Assembly: GCA_030770425.1 (NCBI GenBank)
Contig: JASJFT010000136.1
Coordinates: 59,294-123,293, forward strand
Reading direction: 5' to 3'
Source: Darksidea phi
Lineage: Eukaryota; Ascomycota; Dothideomycetes; Pleosporales; Lentitheciaceae
Length of the DNA stretch: 64,000 nucleotides
Part shown: positions 47,934 through 61,100 of the stretch, in pieces
Numbering within the stretch: the stretch's first letter is position 1
Layout: the number at the start of each line of letters is the position of its first letter
Notes under the pieces: model-generated
The model's database searches: none
Told to the model about the DNA's origin: nothing
The model's input: the letters and a program-made list of their open reading frames with translations, nothing else
Position numbers and translations under genes: made by a program

Positions 47934-50900
47934 CTACTCCTGCTGCGGAGCTGGCGCGACCTGTCCTCTACCCCTCGGCCCTCCCCTCCCACGAGGACCA
48001 CCACGACCGCGACTGCGGCCTCTATTTCCTCCGCGCATATTTTCTAAACTAGCTGGCGGCGCCACGCTAGAGTAGTCTTGTCGTCGAAAGTTAGGGTTGT
48101 TTCGAATAACGCCATCAGTAGGGTCATGCGTATCGGTGACGGTGAAGCCGCCACGATTAGGCTTTGGTCCACCTCGACCTCGACCTCGACCGCGCGGGAC
48201 GAAACTAGGGCTGCCGCCCGGGTGGCTGTTTGAATTAACGTTCTGATTCTGGAAACCGTTAGACTGGCCGCGCGGGGCAAAGCCACCTCGGCCGCCTCCA
48301 GGGGGTCCATTGTGGATGGGGAGCTGTTGTTGCTGTTGTTGGGGTTGCGATTGATGAGTGCTGTTCTGTACGTGTGCATTTCCTCGCGGTGCCGGACCGC
48401 CGCCTCGGCCACCCCTGGGAGCTCCATTGGCATGTCCACCAGCGAAGGCTCCACGGTATGAACCCCGCAGAGGTGGAGGCGTGCTGGCAGGCACAAGCTG
48501 GGGACCACCAGGGGCACCCACGCCACGAACCGTCAAGGGCTGGGCTGAGGGCTGAGGCCGCTTCGCAGCGCTCGCTGTAGAGTAAGAAACGACCTGTCTG
48601 TCAGTCAAGTTGAGGACCGCTGTTGCCGGCACAGTAGAACCCCTAAACGGCGAGCAACGATCGCCAAGCGAAGTTCCACTCATGAATGTAGTATCAAACA
48701 CAATGTCCAACAACATCGCACGGGCGGTACGCGTCTTGCCAATGACCGTACCGCTGGATCCAATGGGCACCCTTCCAGAGTCTTGAACGTAGACGACGCG
48801 GTCACCGAGAGCAAAGTTCTGATTATTCAGGCGCTGCTCCGCATCTGAAGGTTTCAACAAAGCGTTGCGTGGTACCTTTCCAATCTTCTGGGTTTGGACG
48901 TCCTGTGTGAGCTGGAGGTTGGCATCCGCTGCTTGTTCGATCATCTTCACAGCGTCCGAATCGAGCTGTTCCGCATCCAGGGGAACCTTCTCGAAGCTCT
49001 TCGTCTGCAATTCTCTCAACCATGCGATGATCTCCTTGATCTTCGCCTTCGCCACTTCCGCTGGGAAGAAATCGGTATCCTCCCACCCATCGCCGGTAGG
49101 GTTCCTGATAATGGCTGCAATGAAGTCTGGAAATTTTATCATGTACTGCGCGAGCAGGTCGATTGCTTTCTGACTGTATTCCCAGCCATTCTGAGACTTC
49201 CTGGAGTAGCCCAGTACCTTCAGCTTCTTCGCTTCAAATTTCAGGTTGAGACCGAGATTCATCTTCATTCCACTTGAGTTTACGTTGAAGGAGGCTGTCA
49301 GCTTCGAGAGCGCCAAAGGCGGCATGCTGAGCTGACGAGCAACAACATAGGAAGGGTAGTACGGCGTGAGCTTCTCAGCTTGCCGGGCGACCTCCCGGCC
49401 GAAGTCGGGCTCCTGTTTCTTTAGTTTGGCAACCATGATATTCGCCCTATTGCCCGCATGATTAAGAACCTGTAATGGTCGACCATAAGCGTAATCACCC
49501 AAATAGAACGCCCTGGAGCCTTCTGGAAATTCCTCTTCAATCAGCAATGCCTCCTTCTCCAGGAAACGGGGATCTGGGCTGATAACCTCGTCGACAATGG
49601 TTTGAGTGGCGTATTCAACCTGTAGACCCGGAATCTCACCGTAATCTTTGATCATAGCACCCTCATCGGTTTTCAAGAGACCCTTGAGCATTTCTACATG
49701 GACGAGAGATTCGACTTGACCGATAACCATACCGAGTCGCTTGCTGTACGTATTCTCTATACGATCGGCCATCTTCTTCCAGTTGGATATTTCTTGTGGA
49801 CCATGTGGGATGGCGAGAGGTACGGAAGGCCCGGTCGACGACAGCACATAGTCGAACAGCTCATCGGATACCTTAACAACCTTGGCCTCCTGTAAGAATG
49901 GGTATCCAACGTGAACAGCCTTGCCTAGCTTCTTCTGCGCATGGGCAATGCCGGCGCGAGTTTCCGTATCCAAGAGAGTAACAATCATGCTCTCGTTTCG
50001 GCTGTCTTGCTGGAAGACGCTGACACCAGCAAAGTCCAGCTTTCCGTAAAATGGAAGCTCCTTCAAGCTCGGGAAACTGGCCAAGGAGTGAGCCCCGAGT
50101 TTGACACCGTCCATCAATCCTACGTAGACCTCCAGTCCATCCATAGTAGGGAGCTCAAAAATGTTCTCAATACAACGACAGTGTGGAAGATCAGGGAATA
50201 CTCCAGGCAGTGAGGAGGGATAGATAAAATCGAGGTCCTGTGAGTATGTGAACTTCAACGAGACACCGAACGAATTGCGTGACTTTTCGTCCTCGGTGAG
50301 CTCATGCTCTTTCGTCGCCATTGCAGCGAGAAGCCTGTCTTCTTGGATGAAGGGTATCTTCACGACTGCCTCCCATTCCATCTTCTTCCCGTTCATGTCA
50401 AGCTCAAACTCCCGCGGATAGAAGTCGATAATGGACGACTCTGGACTCGTCATCAGCGAATGGTAAGCCTCAGGAACGATCTTCTTGCTTCGGTCAGGTA
50501 GAACACCCATCAGCTGTTGGAAGGGCTTGAAGGGCTGGCCAAGTTTGAAGTCGATGTTCGCTTTCAAGCCCTTCTTGACGTCGGATATCATCGGTGAGTA
50601 GTGATAGGCGTAGAACCAGGGCCAAGAGGCAACTCCACGATAGTAATAGTATAAGACCCACTGCAATCCTTGGACATAGTTTTCGGTCAGTTTCGTAAGC
50701 TCTTCCTCGTTGTCCCGACCCCATTCGAACTTGGTCTTGTAGTACTTGTCCTTCCACGCATCGAATTTCTCTTCGTACTTTTTGTCCATGGCGGACTGGG
50801 CTTCCTCTGGAGAGATATCGACGATCTTGGCGTTTTGGTACTTGAGAATAACGCGGGTAATGGCCTTCTTAGCTTCCTCGTCATCTTCCTCTTCATCATC

Positions 50901-52338
50901 TTCGATATCCTCGACTAGCTTTGGCGGGAATGCCAACTGTAAGTGACGATTGCCTTCGTCGTCTTGAATGGTCTTCCATTGCAGTCGGAGACCGTCAGCT
51001 AGTTCTTGCACAAACTTCCGATCTGCCGCGTTTAGGCTGACAGGAAGGTCGTAAGGGGTCTCGTTCTTCGTATCCAAATATGTGCCAACCCAACTCTTGA
51101 TCTTTGAGAATAGCTTTTGCTGATCAGTGGACATCACAATCTGTCCTCGTTTCTTCGTCCTCTCCATGACGTCTTCTTTCTGCAGCCGCTTTCCCTTGAA
51201 CCACGCGGCGTCTGCATTCTCCGACTCGAAATGACGATACTCAACGTGCGACAGCTCGTCCAAGAGCAGGGCCAGCCTCTCCATGTTGATTACACCACCC
51301 TCATTGATGTAGCCCTTGGCCTTGGGCAACACGGTCTTGTAAACGTTAAACATGAGAGCCAAAGCGCCTTCGTTAATATGTAAATGTGGTAGATTGGGCA
51401 GGAAATCGTTGCCGACAAAAAAGGCCATAAGAATGAAATCATCAATGACGCGCTCCATGTCGAATGGGAAGCCAAGAGCTCCAGGCTCCCGTAGTTCCTG
51501 AAACTCTAGCTCTAGGTACTCGCGCACTATGCAGAGATGCATCAGGTAAAAATTCTGATGCTCCAACTCCTTGGATTTCGTCTTGCTCTGTCGACCAAAG
51601 GTTACTTCCTCCCGAAGCAGGCAGAAATGCGGGTCGTGGCTGAGCAGACCTAACATGATGAGATCTGCATCCAATCCGTACAGGCAGTGGCGACGGTTCG
51701 GGTCGTAGTCCGGCTGCGCCTTGGCCTGGCGGATGTACTCCATGACCTTGTGCTCTCCCTCGCCAGGCACTTCGTGGCCGGACAGGACGATTTCCACGCC
51801 CTGCCAGTCCAAGTCCTCTGAGACCTTCTTGTTGATGAAGTACTTCAGCTGCTGCGTCAGCTTCGCCATAAACTCAGTGCCCGGAGTGATGCAGTTGCTA
51901 TCGAACGCATCCTCCTTGGGCATCTCGACACCTTCCTTGATGGCCTTTTCACGGGCCTTCTCGGCATCGAGAGCAGTTCGGAAGCGACGGGCGCGTTGCT
52001 GGTTCATCTTAGCTCGGGGGGCGACGCCGTCAATGGCCATGAAGAAGAGTTGCTTCGGTTTGATCTTGCCGAACAAGTGCTCGATATAGTTGAAGATGGC
52101 GATGAACATCTTGTCCTCGGTCATGCGGGCAGTCGGACCGTCAGAGTCATTATGGGTGCAGTTGTGGATGATGCCGTTCATGTCGAGCTGTCCAGGCTGC
52201 GGTTAGCAACGTTGAGGTTTAGTTTGCGCGGGTACCAACATAGAGACAGTCGAATTCCGGAATGCGGTTCTCAGCGATGAGCTGCGAGATCGCGGGGTAC
52301 CGCTCCGACATCCATCGGAAGAATTTAGGGACACCCAT
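47934..52338 (-). CDS. XRN1: 5'-3' exoribonuclease 1, XRN1/KEM1 (two exons)
   Basis: Exon 1 is 52338..52240 (33 codons) and exon 2 is 52187..47934; together they give 1,450 residues. Exon 1 encodes the invariant start MGVPKFFRWMSERYPAI. Exon 2 begins with LDMNGIIHNCTHND and continues with MAIDGVAPRAKMNQQRARRF, the SGHEVPGEGEHKVMEYIR block and YGLDADLIMLGL, which hold the magnesium-binding acidic residues of the active site. The C-terminus is disordered, with a poly-Gln run and many RGG/RGR motifs. One RGR stretch is encoded by three perfect CCTCGA units at 48172-48189. Xrn1 degrades decapped mRNA in the cytoplasm. The gene is divergent from HAT2 over a 382-base promoter. Confidence 0.97.
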
Positions 52339-52720
52339 GACTGCTGCGTTCTAGCGATAGATGGCTGGATTATGTGGTGGTGGTGGCCGTGGAGCGTGGC
52401 AGAGGCAGCAACAGTTTATGGAGCAAGAGAGAACAGGGGGAGGATAGTAAGAGAAGCGCGCACGGCGCTTTGCGCGTGAGTCGGACAGAGAGTGTAGGTG
52501 CTGGTTCGCGACGCTGGGGTCTTCAAAGAGCTTAAATCATCGAGCGCGCGATGACTGGGATAGCTCTCACGCAGCGCCAAGCCCACTAGTAGATCACGTG
52601 CGCGACGCGTCCACGGTCCAATCGCTCCGCGGTGTATATTTTCATTTCACCTCCACGCAGTTACTCTGTTCACTCGCCCATAGACCCTCGCTGACTATCC
52701 GCCACACATCTACGCCAACC
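52339..52720. promoter_or_regulatory. Shared divergent promoter of XRN1 and HAT2
   Basis: Only 382 bases separate the two start codons, so the promoters must overlap. The region has a CACGTG E-box at 52595-52600 and a TATATTTTC element near 52633-52641 on the HAT2 side. Co-regulation is possible but is inference. Confidence 0.6.
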
Positions 52721-54085
52721 ATGGATGACACTATGAGCGGTACACTTCCCCAGCTCCCCCCCATCGCATCTTCGTGCTGACCCATGCTGCGATCTCTAGA
52801 CGCGCCCGACGCCATGACCGAGCAGGACCAGGAGGCGCTGGAGCACAAGCTGGTCAATGAGGAGTACAAGATATGGAAGAAGAACTCCGTCTTTCTCTAC
52901 GACATGCTCTATGGCCGCGCTCTCGAATGGCCGACGCTCACGACGCAGTGGCTACCCGACAAGAAGTCGATTGAGGGCACCAACATGAGCACCCATCGCA
53001 TCATTCTCGGCACGCACACATCCAACCAGGCGCAGAACTATCTGCAGATCGCCCACGTTGAGATACCCGATCCGGACACGCCAGACCTCGCCGAGCTCAA
53101 CGAGGAGCGCGGCGAGATTGGCGGTTATGGCAACGCGAAGAAGCCCTTCGAGTTCAAGGTGGTGCAGAAGATCAACCACCCCGGTGAGGTCAACAAGGCG
53201 CGCTACCAGCCTCAAAACCCCGACATCATCGCATCGCTGTGCGTCGACGGCAGGGTGCTCGTCTTCGACCGCACAAAGCACCCGATACATCCAAAGAGCG
53301 ACGGCACCATTAAATCCGAGGCCGAACTTGTTGGTCATGAAAAGGAGGGCTTCGCACTTTCGTGGAGTCCCTTGCAGGAGGGCCATCTCGCCACTGGAAA
53401 CGAGGACACCACCGTCAGGACCTGGGACCTCAAGACCGGTTTCTCCAAGGGCAACAGCAGCATCTCGTCAACAGCTACATACACGGTCCACAGTGCTACC
53501 GTCAACGACGTCCAGTACCATCCCAGCTACCCATTTCTCATCGGCACAGCCTCTGATGACCTTACTTGGCAGATAATCGACACACGTCAGTCTACGCACA
53601 CAAAGGCGCTCTACAAGAAACTTGCCCACGAGGACGCCGTTAATTGCATCGCCTTCCATCCCTCCATGGAGGTCATCTTCGCTACCGGCTCGGCCGACAA
53701 GACGGTTGCCCTTTGGGATATGCGCAACTTCAACAAGAAATTGCACGTGCTACAGCACCATCGTGAAGATGTCATGGGACTACAGTGGCACCCCGACGAT
53801 ACCGCCATCCTTGCGAGCTCCAGCTATGACCGCCGCATCTGCTTTTGGGATATCAGCAAGATCGCCGACGAACAGACACCAGAAGAGGCCGAAGACGGTC
53901 CCCCTGAGCTTCTCTTCATGCATGGCGGCTTCACCAATCGTATCTGCGACTTCGATTGGAACAAGAGCGATCCGTGGCTCATACTGGGCGCTGCCGAGGA
54001 CAACCAGCTCCAGATTTTCCGCCCCAGCCGCAAACTCGTGGAGCAGGCTGAGAAGAACGCGAACCATGGAGAGGTCTCCGATTGA
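52721..54085 (+). CDS. HAT2: Histone-binding WD40 protein HAT2 / CAF-1 p48 (RBBP4 family), two exons
   Basis: Exon 1 is only 19 bases (52721..52739); exon 2 is 52800..54085; the product is 434 residues. The junction restores MDDTMSDAPDAMTEQDQ, the acidic start usual for fungal homologues. The N-terminal helix NEEYKIWKKNSVFLYD and LEWPTLTTQWLPD bind histone H4. WD repeats include GNEDTTVRTWDLK, SADKTVALWDMRNF and SSYDRRICFWDIS. Family members join the type B histone acetyltransferase, CAF-1 and other chromatin complexes. A GTCTCC donor four codons before the stop, together with an acceptor at 54136, could replace the end by a longer tail (next entry). Confidence 0.95.
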
Positions 54086-54136
54086 TCTCTTCTCCATCTG
54101 CCATTAACTGTTTGCTGATCATCTTGTGCGTTGTAG

Positions 54137-54544
54137 GTGGAGAACAGTTTGTCCAGTCCGCCTGCAACTAGACTTGCTCCTCCGCCTCCGTCTGAGTCTC
54201 ATCGACCCAGATGTGCATCATCAGTTTCGCCGCTGTCGTCACTGCCTGTCTCTCGACCCCAACCCAACATGTCTACGCGTTCGGATGACACCATTCAATC
54301 GCAGGTGAACTCTCGCAGTCCTTTTGCACTCGATACCTCGTCTACGCTCGCACCTATCTCTACACCCTGCCCCTCATCATCTTCCCCCACTGAAAGTGGA
54401 CGCATATCACGTATGGTTCCCCCAGCTCCGTGGCACGAAGGCACAGGGGTTAATCTCGTACGTCGTTATTCGCCGAATGGCAGTATTATGACGGAGAAAA
54501 CACCTGCAAAACGAGACAGGAAGCCGCCGAAACGCTTCAGCTGA
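54137..54544 (+). CDS. Possible alternative C-terminal exon of HAT2, or a separate 91-residue ORF
   Basis: Directly after HAT2 a 135-codon open frame starts behind a TTGTAG acceptor. It has no ATG until 54269. If 54074..54136 (63 bases, GTCTCC donor, CATTAACTG branch-like sequence) is spliced, the last codon before the donor (GAG) joins phase 0 to this frame and yields a HAT2 form about 130 residues longer. The tail is Ser/Pro-rich (LAPPPPSESH, SSTLAPISTPCPSSSSP) and ends in a basic stretch (KTPAKRDRKPPKRFS) that resembles a nuclear localisation signal. Alternatively, translation from 54269 gives a 91-residue protein. Without transcript data the choice is open. Confidence 0.4.
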   Translation: MENSLSSPPATRLAPPPPSESHRPRCASSVSPLSSLPVSRPQPNMSTRSDDTIQSQVNSRSPFALDTSSTLAPISTPCPSSSSPTESGRISRMVPPAPWHEGTGVNLVRRYSPNGSIMTEKTPAKRDRKPPKRFS

Positions 54545-55159
54545 AGTCGTCCTCTTGCTTCCAAAAATAATCGAACTGGCCGTCTAATGTTTGGCGTTGG
54601 AGGGTCTCTATTCGGGTGTGCCTATATATCATCAGAGCGTATATAAATTTTGTTGGGAGGACCGGTAGTTTAGTATTTGTGCACTTTCCACAATCAATAA
54701 GTCTAATCCTCAACCTCTCGTCTTTGCCTTCATACACTCAATTAATATAGATATAAAACAAAAACGGTCCAAATCCAACTTGATTCTACAAGTTGTTACT
54801 ATAGCTCAGTGCGGTGGAATGGCAAGAATTCCATGCCACATTCTATGCAAGCGGGCGACAGTGGCCGTATGTGCTTACAGCGCCTCCTAATGAATTGACT
54901 GATCTTTGGAGTGTTGTATCTGCAAGCTGAAGCATGAGATGGCCGATCCGAGAGGCAATAAAGGCGCTGAAAAGTGTACCATCCACTGAAACGACAAGCA
55001 CTAGCACAGTATGATTGGTAGCTGACAAGAAACCTGATTTCGTTAAGGGTGGCGTCATTATTGAAATGACAGTAATAAGCGTGATAAGTGCAATTTAACA
55101 CTCTCCCCTTCCTCTTAGTTATCTCAATCTGTCTACTATTAAATCTGCTATCCGCCACT
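54545..55159. other. Intergenic between convergent HAT2 and PKS genes
   Basis: Somewhat AT-rich, with TpG and CpA still common, so unlike the RIP block at the right edge. No coding sequence is supported. Confidence 0.5.
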
Positions 55160-58100
55160 TCATGCTCGCAACTTATACTTCTCGATCAATTTGCTCTGCA
55201 CTATACCGCCCAGAGCCAGCAAGTTCCCACACTTCATCATTTCCATCGATGCCAACTCGACGGCCATCCACCGTCTGATCCAGCCTCCCAGCTCCAGACT
55301 TACTAATGAGTCGAGACCGACGGCCGCGAGCGGCGCATTAAGATCCGCTTCTGAGTCAGTTCTCATGATGAATTCCAGCAGTGCCCTGCCGATCTCGGTA
55401 GCCAAGAATGTCGCTGTCTCGGCAGCCTGGAGGAGAACTAGGTTGGAGCTAATCTCGCGGGTAAAGCGAGCCAGCTCGTCGTTGGACGACAAACCCGAGC
55501 CAGAGCTAGAAGAAGGCTCGAGGTCGCGCACCTCGACGTTGCGGTAAGCCAGCATACGCCGGTCCTTGCGCCAGGGGATGCGACACTTGCTTGACGTCAC
55601 TGGGGCGGTTGATCGCATGCCCATGGCGAGTAGAGATCTCTGGATCAGTCCTTGCGTGGAGTCCTTATCCTTCGATTTACACGCCAGTGCTGGCTTTGAT
55701 CGGGACGGTTTCAGCATCAGCTCGATGCACTCCAGCAGCTCAGACTCGGTATTGAACCACTGTCCCATCGCTCGTGCTATGTCGGTCGCTCCCGGGTTCT
55801 CAGAAACAAAACCGGCGTCGCTGATGAAGCCGATATTGAGCGCACTGGCGGCCAGCCCGAGCTGGTGACGATAGGCAGCGAAAGATTCCACAAAGGTATT
55901 CCCCGCATGGTAGTTGGCCTGTCCATACCATCCTCCCGTGGCGGCGGTGGAACTGAAAAGGAAAAAGAAGTCGAGTGGCCCGTCTGGTTGCTCACTTAGG
56001 AGCGCGTTGTGAAGATTCCAGGTTCCCTGAACCTTGGGCTGGGAGGCGGCAACCCAGTCCGCCCAGTCCATCTTCAGGAAGTTGCTGTCCCTTAATACCA
56101 GAGAAGCTTGCAAAATGCCGCCGACCGGTTTGCTCGCGGCCTTGATCATTTTAACGACATCACTGTACTTGCCAACATCCCCGGATACTAGCCTGGCTGT
56201 GCATCCCAGCGCAGCGAGCTCCGCAACGAACTGACTGTGCGCTGGTAGAGTGCCTGCGGACCGGGATAGAAACACTATCTCGTTTGCGCCTCTTTCCACC
56301 AGCCAGGTGGCAATGGCCCGACCCAACCCACCCAGACCGCCGATGAAGAGGTACGCTCGATCGCCGCGGAGCCGAAGCGCTTCGTGGACTGGTTCATTAG
56401 GAAGCTCTTGAATTGGATTTTCTGGCATGGAGACCACCAGCTTGCCGATGTGCTGACCTCTCTGCATCTCTCGAAAAGCTTCGGAGATCCGGACAGCAGA
56501 GTGCTTCGTGGGCGCTATGATGGGTTTGATGTAGCCCCGCTTCCAGAAATTGACTGCACGCTGCAGGATGTGCCCAACCACCCAGGGCCGGTGAAGCCAG
56601 AAATGCAGCAGCTCAACGCCTACAAACGCCCGGTTCGACTCGAATTGCTCCATGGCCAACTTGCCTTGCCCAATGAAGTCCCGACGACCGATTTCGACCA
56701 ACGTTCCGAATTCGGCGACGCACTTCCAGGATGCATGGAGCAGCTCGCCCGAGAGGGAGTTTAGGACGACATCGACGCCGCGGTTATGGGTTGCTTTCGT
56801 GATCGCCGGCAAGAAAGATACATCGCGGGAGTTGAAGATATGGTCCCGTGGAATGTTGAATTGCGTAGTAAGGAAGTCAGCTTTCTCTTGGTTACCGACA
56901 GTGCAGTAAATCTAATTCAACTCGTAAGCTCTAGCCTCTCTAGTCCGGCTCGAAAAATTGAATTCGGCAGTAGACGCATCTAGTCGGTTACGAATACTTA
57001 CTTTGGCGCCTATCATTTTTGCAAGCTGTATGGCCGCTATGCCCACCCCACCGGCGGCTGAGTGAATCAGAACACTCTGATACTCTGGTGTCAGCAATGG
57101 GTCCCAGAAAGGGCTGGATAGTGTAAGTTGATCACGCACCATACTGCTACTGAGCCTCGCTTGGTCGATCAGCCCATGGATGACCGTGCCGTAAGTAACG
57201 GGGATGCTTGCAGCCTCATCGAAACTCATCCCCTCGGGCATCTTGAAACACAGGGTTTGTGGGACAATGTGGCTAGTTGCGAATGCTCCACTTCCGAGAG
57301 CACCAACGCGGTCCCCTATTTCGAACCCGTCAACACCAGGCCCCACTTCTGAGACAATGCCCGCGCATTCTAAGCCAAGACCTTTGTCAATGGCCTCCGT
57401 GTCCGTGATGATACTCTGCGCAACGAGGACGTCCTGTAGGATTCCAAACTGTTAGCCAGATTCAACACTCTAGCGCAGTGAAGCTACATGATATGAGCAA
57501 ATGATGAGCGAATGTACGAACCCGGAAATTCATGGCAATAGCCTTTACTTCAACCCTTATTTCGCCATCCTTCAGTGCTTGAGCTGCCAGAGGTTTCCAG
57601 TGGAGGGTATTGACGATGCCTGGCTTATGTTGTTCCAGCTTCCTTACAGCCTTGCCGGCGGGCGCGGCCTCCTTGTGCTCTTGGTCCACCCTGACATAAG
57701 AGTACCGGCTAATAAGAATTTTGCCATCTACATGGGCCCACTCATATTCTGGGTTGATGTCCGGCTCAGAAATACGCCTCTGGAACTGACCAAACACCTG
57801 TGGGACGACCTTGGCCGCAGACCGAAAGTCCTCGAGCTCAAGGATGGCAAAATCCAGTTCCAAATCCGTGCGCAAAACGCGCGCGAGCCCAAGTACCGGC
57901 GCAAATTCCGGCTTTCTAAGGCCGATTTGGCAAGGACCTGTGACCCAGAATATGCCGCACGACCCTTCTTTAGCCTTATTGATGAATCGTTGGAAGTGAG
58001 CGAAATCGTCCTGAGCTATATTGGCAAAGAATGGCGAAGAAAGGTCAAGCGTGGACACCACATCTTGACCTAGAGGGAGTTTTGCGACAGGATCCTCCAG

Positions 58101-61100
58101 GACATATCCGTCGACTTGATAGCCTGCCGCCTCAAGGGCCGCGCGAACAACCCTGGCGTCTTGATCCGTACGGTGGAGAATCGTTAAACGCTTTGGACGC
58201 GGCGTAAGTTGCGTAGGCTGGCAGACGATGTTGTTGTTCATGTAGCCATCGTACATGGAAGTCACACCCTCAAATCCGGCTTTCGTGAGCTCGTCGGTCC
58301 AACGTTCCAAGTTTACGTAAGGCGCTTGGGTGCGGCCGTCTGCCTGGCCGAGCCACCAGCCTGCCAAAACGCCAAAAATCCCTATCCACTTTGTTTGAGG
58401 GTCGAGTTCCTGCAAGAGAAGCCGCCCTTCAGGATGGACCAGCTTCCTCACGTTCGAGAGCGTTCTTTGAAGTTTCTCAGTAGCATGCAGAACATTGCAT
58501 GCGATGACGAGATCGAAGCTCCCAGCTTCGAAGCCCTGTTCCAAGGGATCATTGAAGATATCAAGCACTGCAAAATCAAGCCCGGCGTACTCTTTGAATC
58601 GCTCCCTAGCATCGTTGAAGAAGCCAGCGGATATGTCCGTGTAGGTGTACGATAGATATGTTTTCTCGCCATACGCAGACTTCAAGGCTGGCAGGATAGT
58701 AGCCGTTGCACCGCCCGTGCCCGCTCCGATTTCGAGAACTTTGAGATTCGGCCTCTTATGCGCAACGAGGGACATAAAGGCGGAGAGATCTGCGTCTTCC
58801 AGCAGGCAGTCATATACCTTCTGCAAGACACCGTCCGCGAGAAGGAGTTCGAGCTCGCTGACAGTCCCGTTAAATATTGCCTCGCAGTTGAAGCAGATGC
58901 GATGTATCGCAGTTGCTGGGGCGTAGGCTGGAGTTCCTCGTAACTGGCTGTAGATACTGTCTATCATCTTTCTCCGTTCTTCGGCCCTCATGGCGAGAAG
59001 ATTGCCCGCCTCGGGAACACCAAACCACTCGGTAGCTCCGGAAGAAACACTATAGATATGATTATTGATCCATTTGTGAAACTGATTCAGGTGTTCACGG
59101 GTTGGCGGAGGCACATTTCGCAAGCGGTGGTGGGCCTCAGCGAAGCAAAGCAGACTAAACCTATCCAAAAGCCGGTACTCCCGCACCTCCGTCTTGTTTC
59201 CGGTGCGCTTGATGAAGGAGGCCGCGTCGACGAGATCGATATCCTCCTTCCACTCCAGCTGGGCTGCTCCGTGCGGGTCCTTGTCGCCGGCGTCGGCTGT
59301 GTCGACTAGGCGAGACAAGTGCCAGCCTCTAGACCTCACGATGACTTGTCCGCCTTCGCCAGGTGAAACAGCAACAACATTGCCGAGAAACGCAGTCGGC
59401 CTCTGCTCTGTAATCTCTGCTAAAACCCTCAAATCCTCTGTAGGGGTGGGGGGAGGACGCAGATAAAACTCATCGACATACTTGATGAGCGCCGGCTTGG
59501 TGAATTTTCTCGTCAACCCACGTGCAGCAGCCGGATACAAGGCTTGAGGAACGCCATCAAGTGTTCCGGGGAAAATAGAGTAATACTTCTCTTCATTTGC
59601 GAGCGGATCGATTTTAATGGAAGCAGCCAGCTTATCCATTAACGGATCGACAGTCATTTCCTTTAGCGGAGTGAAGCGAGGGCCATACTCAATGCCGAGT
59701 GACCGGAATTTGCGGTACCATGACTTGGATGAACAAACCCTGGTGTACGTTCTCGCAGCAGCCTCCTTTGCATTCAAGTTCTGCACCTCATACTCTTCGC
59801 CTCCACCGCGAACTCGTCCGAAGGCATGTTTGACCCAGCCACCATTTTGATAGCTTGAGACGCTGAATTCGTACCATTCTGAGTCGAGGGTATCAGTCAG
59901 CATGACTCGGCCGAGTTGTGTGATGATCTCTGTCTCAGAATCTCCGGTCAAGATGAGGGCAGCCTTCATGTGGACTTTCTGACACGTGAAGTCGGGCTTG
60001 CCGGTAAGTTGTCGAACGGCCTCCCCAGCCATGCAAAGATACGAGATGCCCGGAAGGACGATATCACCATTGATCTCGTGCTCCTTGATCCAAGGCACAT
60101 CCTCGAGCCGCAGCACGTTTCGCCATCCCGGATTAGTAGCCGCGCTCTCGAGAATCCTGCTACCGAGAAGCTCGTGATGGGGAAACTCGCGAAGTCGATA
60201 CTCCCTTGCTAACCTGGATTCGTACCAAAGTGGCTCTTCGTAATGCCACGGATAGAGCGGGAGGTCTGTCAAAAATGTCCCTTTACTGACGACTTGATCC
60301 AGGGCAACGGGATAGTTCTGCAGCCAGAGCTGACCGACAGCCCGGAGGACCTCGCCATGCGAGTCCTTGTCACGAGACAGGACATTGACGTATTCATCGC
60401 TAGAGTTTTCAGCCTTGAGGATCTGGCGAATGGGCCCCGCGAGAGCGGAGTGCGGGCCAACCTCCAGGAAAGTTTTGTTGACCTCGAAGGAGTTAATGGC
60501 CTGGCTTACCGCTGTGGCGAACTTCACCGGAGAGACGAGATTTTGGACCCAGTACGAAGGGCCAAGTTCAGTAGCGTTCGAGATGACTCGATTGGTCACA
60601 CTCGAGAAGAAGGGTACGGTTGGATTACGAGGGTTGAGGTGCGGACTTATGAAGTCAAGATATTTATTCGCAGGTGCCTCCATATGATCTGGTAAAGCAA
60701 CGTCAGTCTGGTAAAACGTAGGATTTCGAGGGGAGATGGGAAAGGGGGATGGCCTCACAAGAGTGGTAGGCTCTGTCTACCTGCAAAGCTCTTGTAAGAA
60801 TACCCGGGTTCTCTGCCTTGATTTTCTGGATAACAACTTCCAATACATCCTTATCACCCGTAATGGTTACGCTTTGGGGGCTGTTTTCACACCCCACAGT
60901 TACGCCGGGTAGGAGATAAGGCTGGACTTGCTCTGGCCCTAGTCCTACGGCTGCCATACCGCCAGCAGACGAGCCTACTTCAAGCATAACCTTGCCACGG
61001 TAATAGGCAATGATGATGGCTTCGCTCAAAGTAACCGCACCGCAGGCATAAGCTGCTGCAATTTCACCAGAAGAGTGACCAGTCACGGCCTCTGGTTTGA

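Noticed and set aside
47934..52181. Open frames of 60-127 codons antisense to XRN1, and similar ones antisense to the PKS
   Set aside because: These are shadows of the strongly coding strand; no independent start context or domain.
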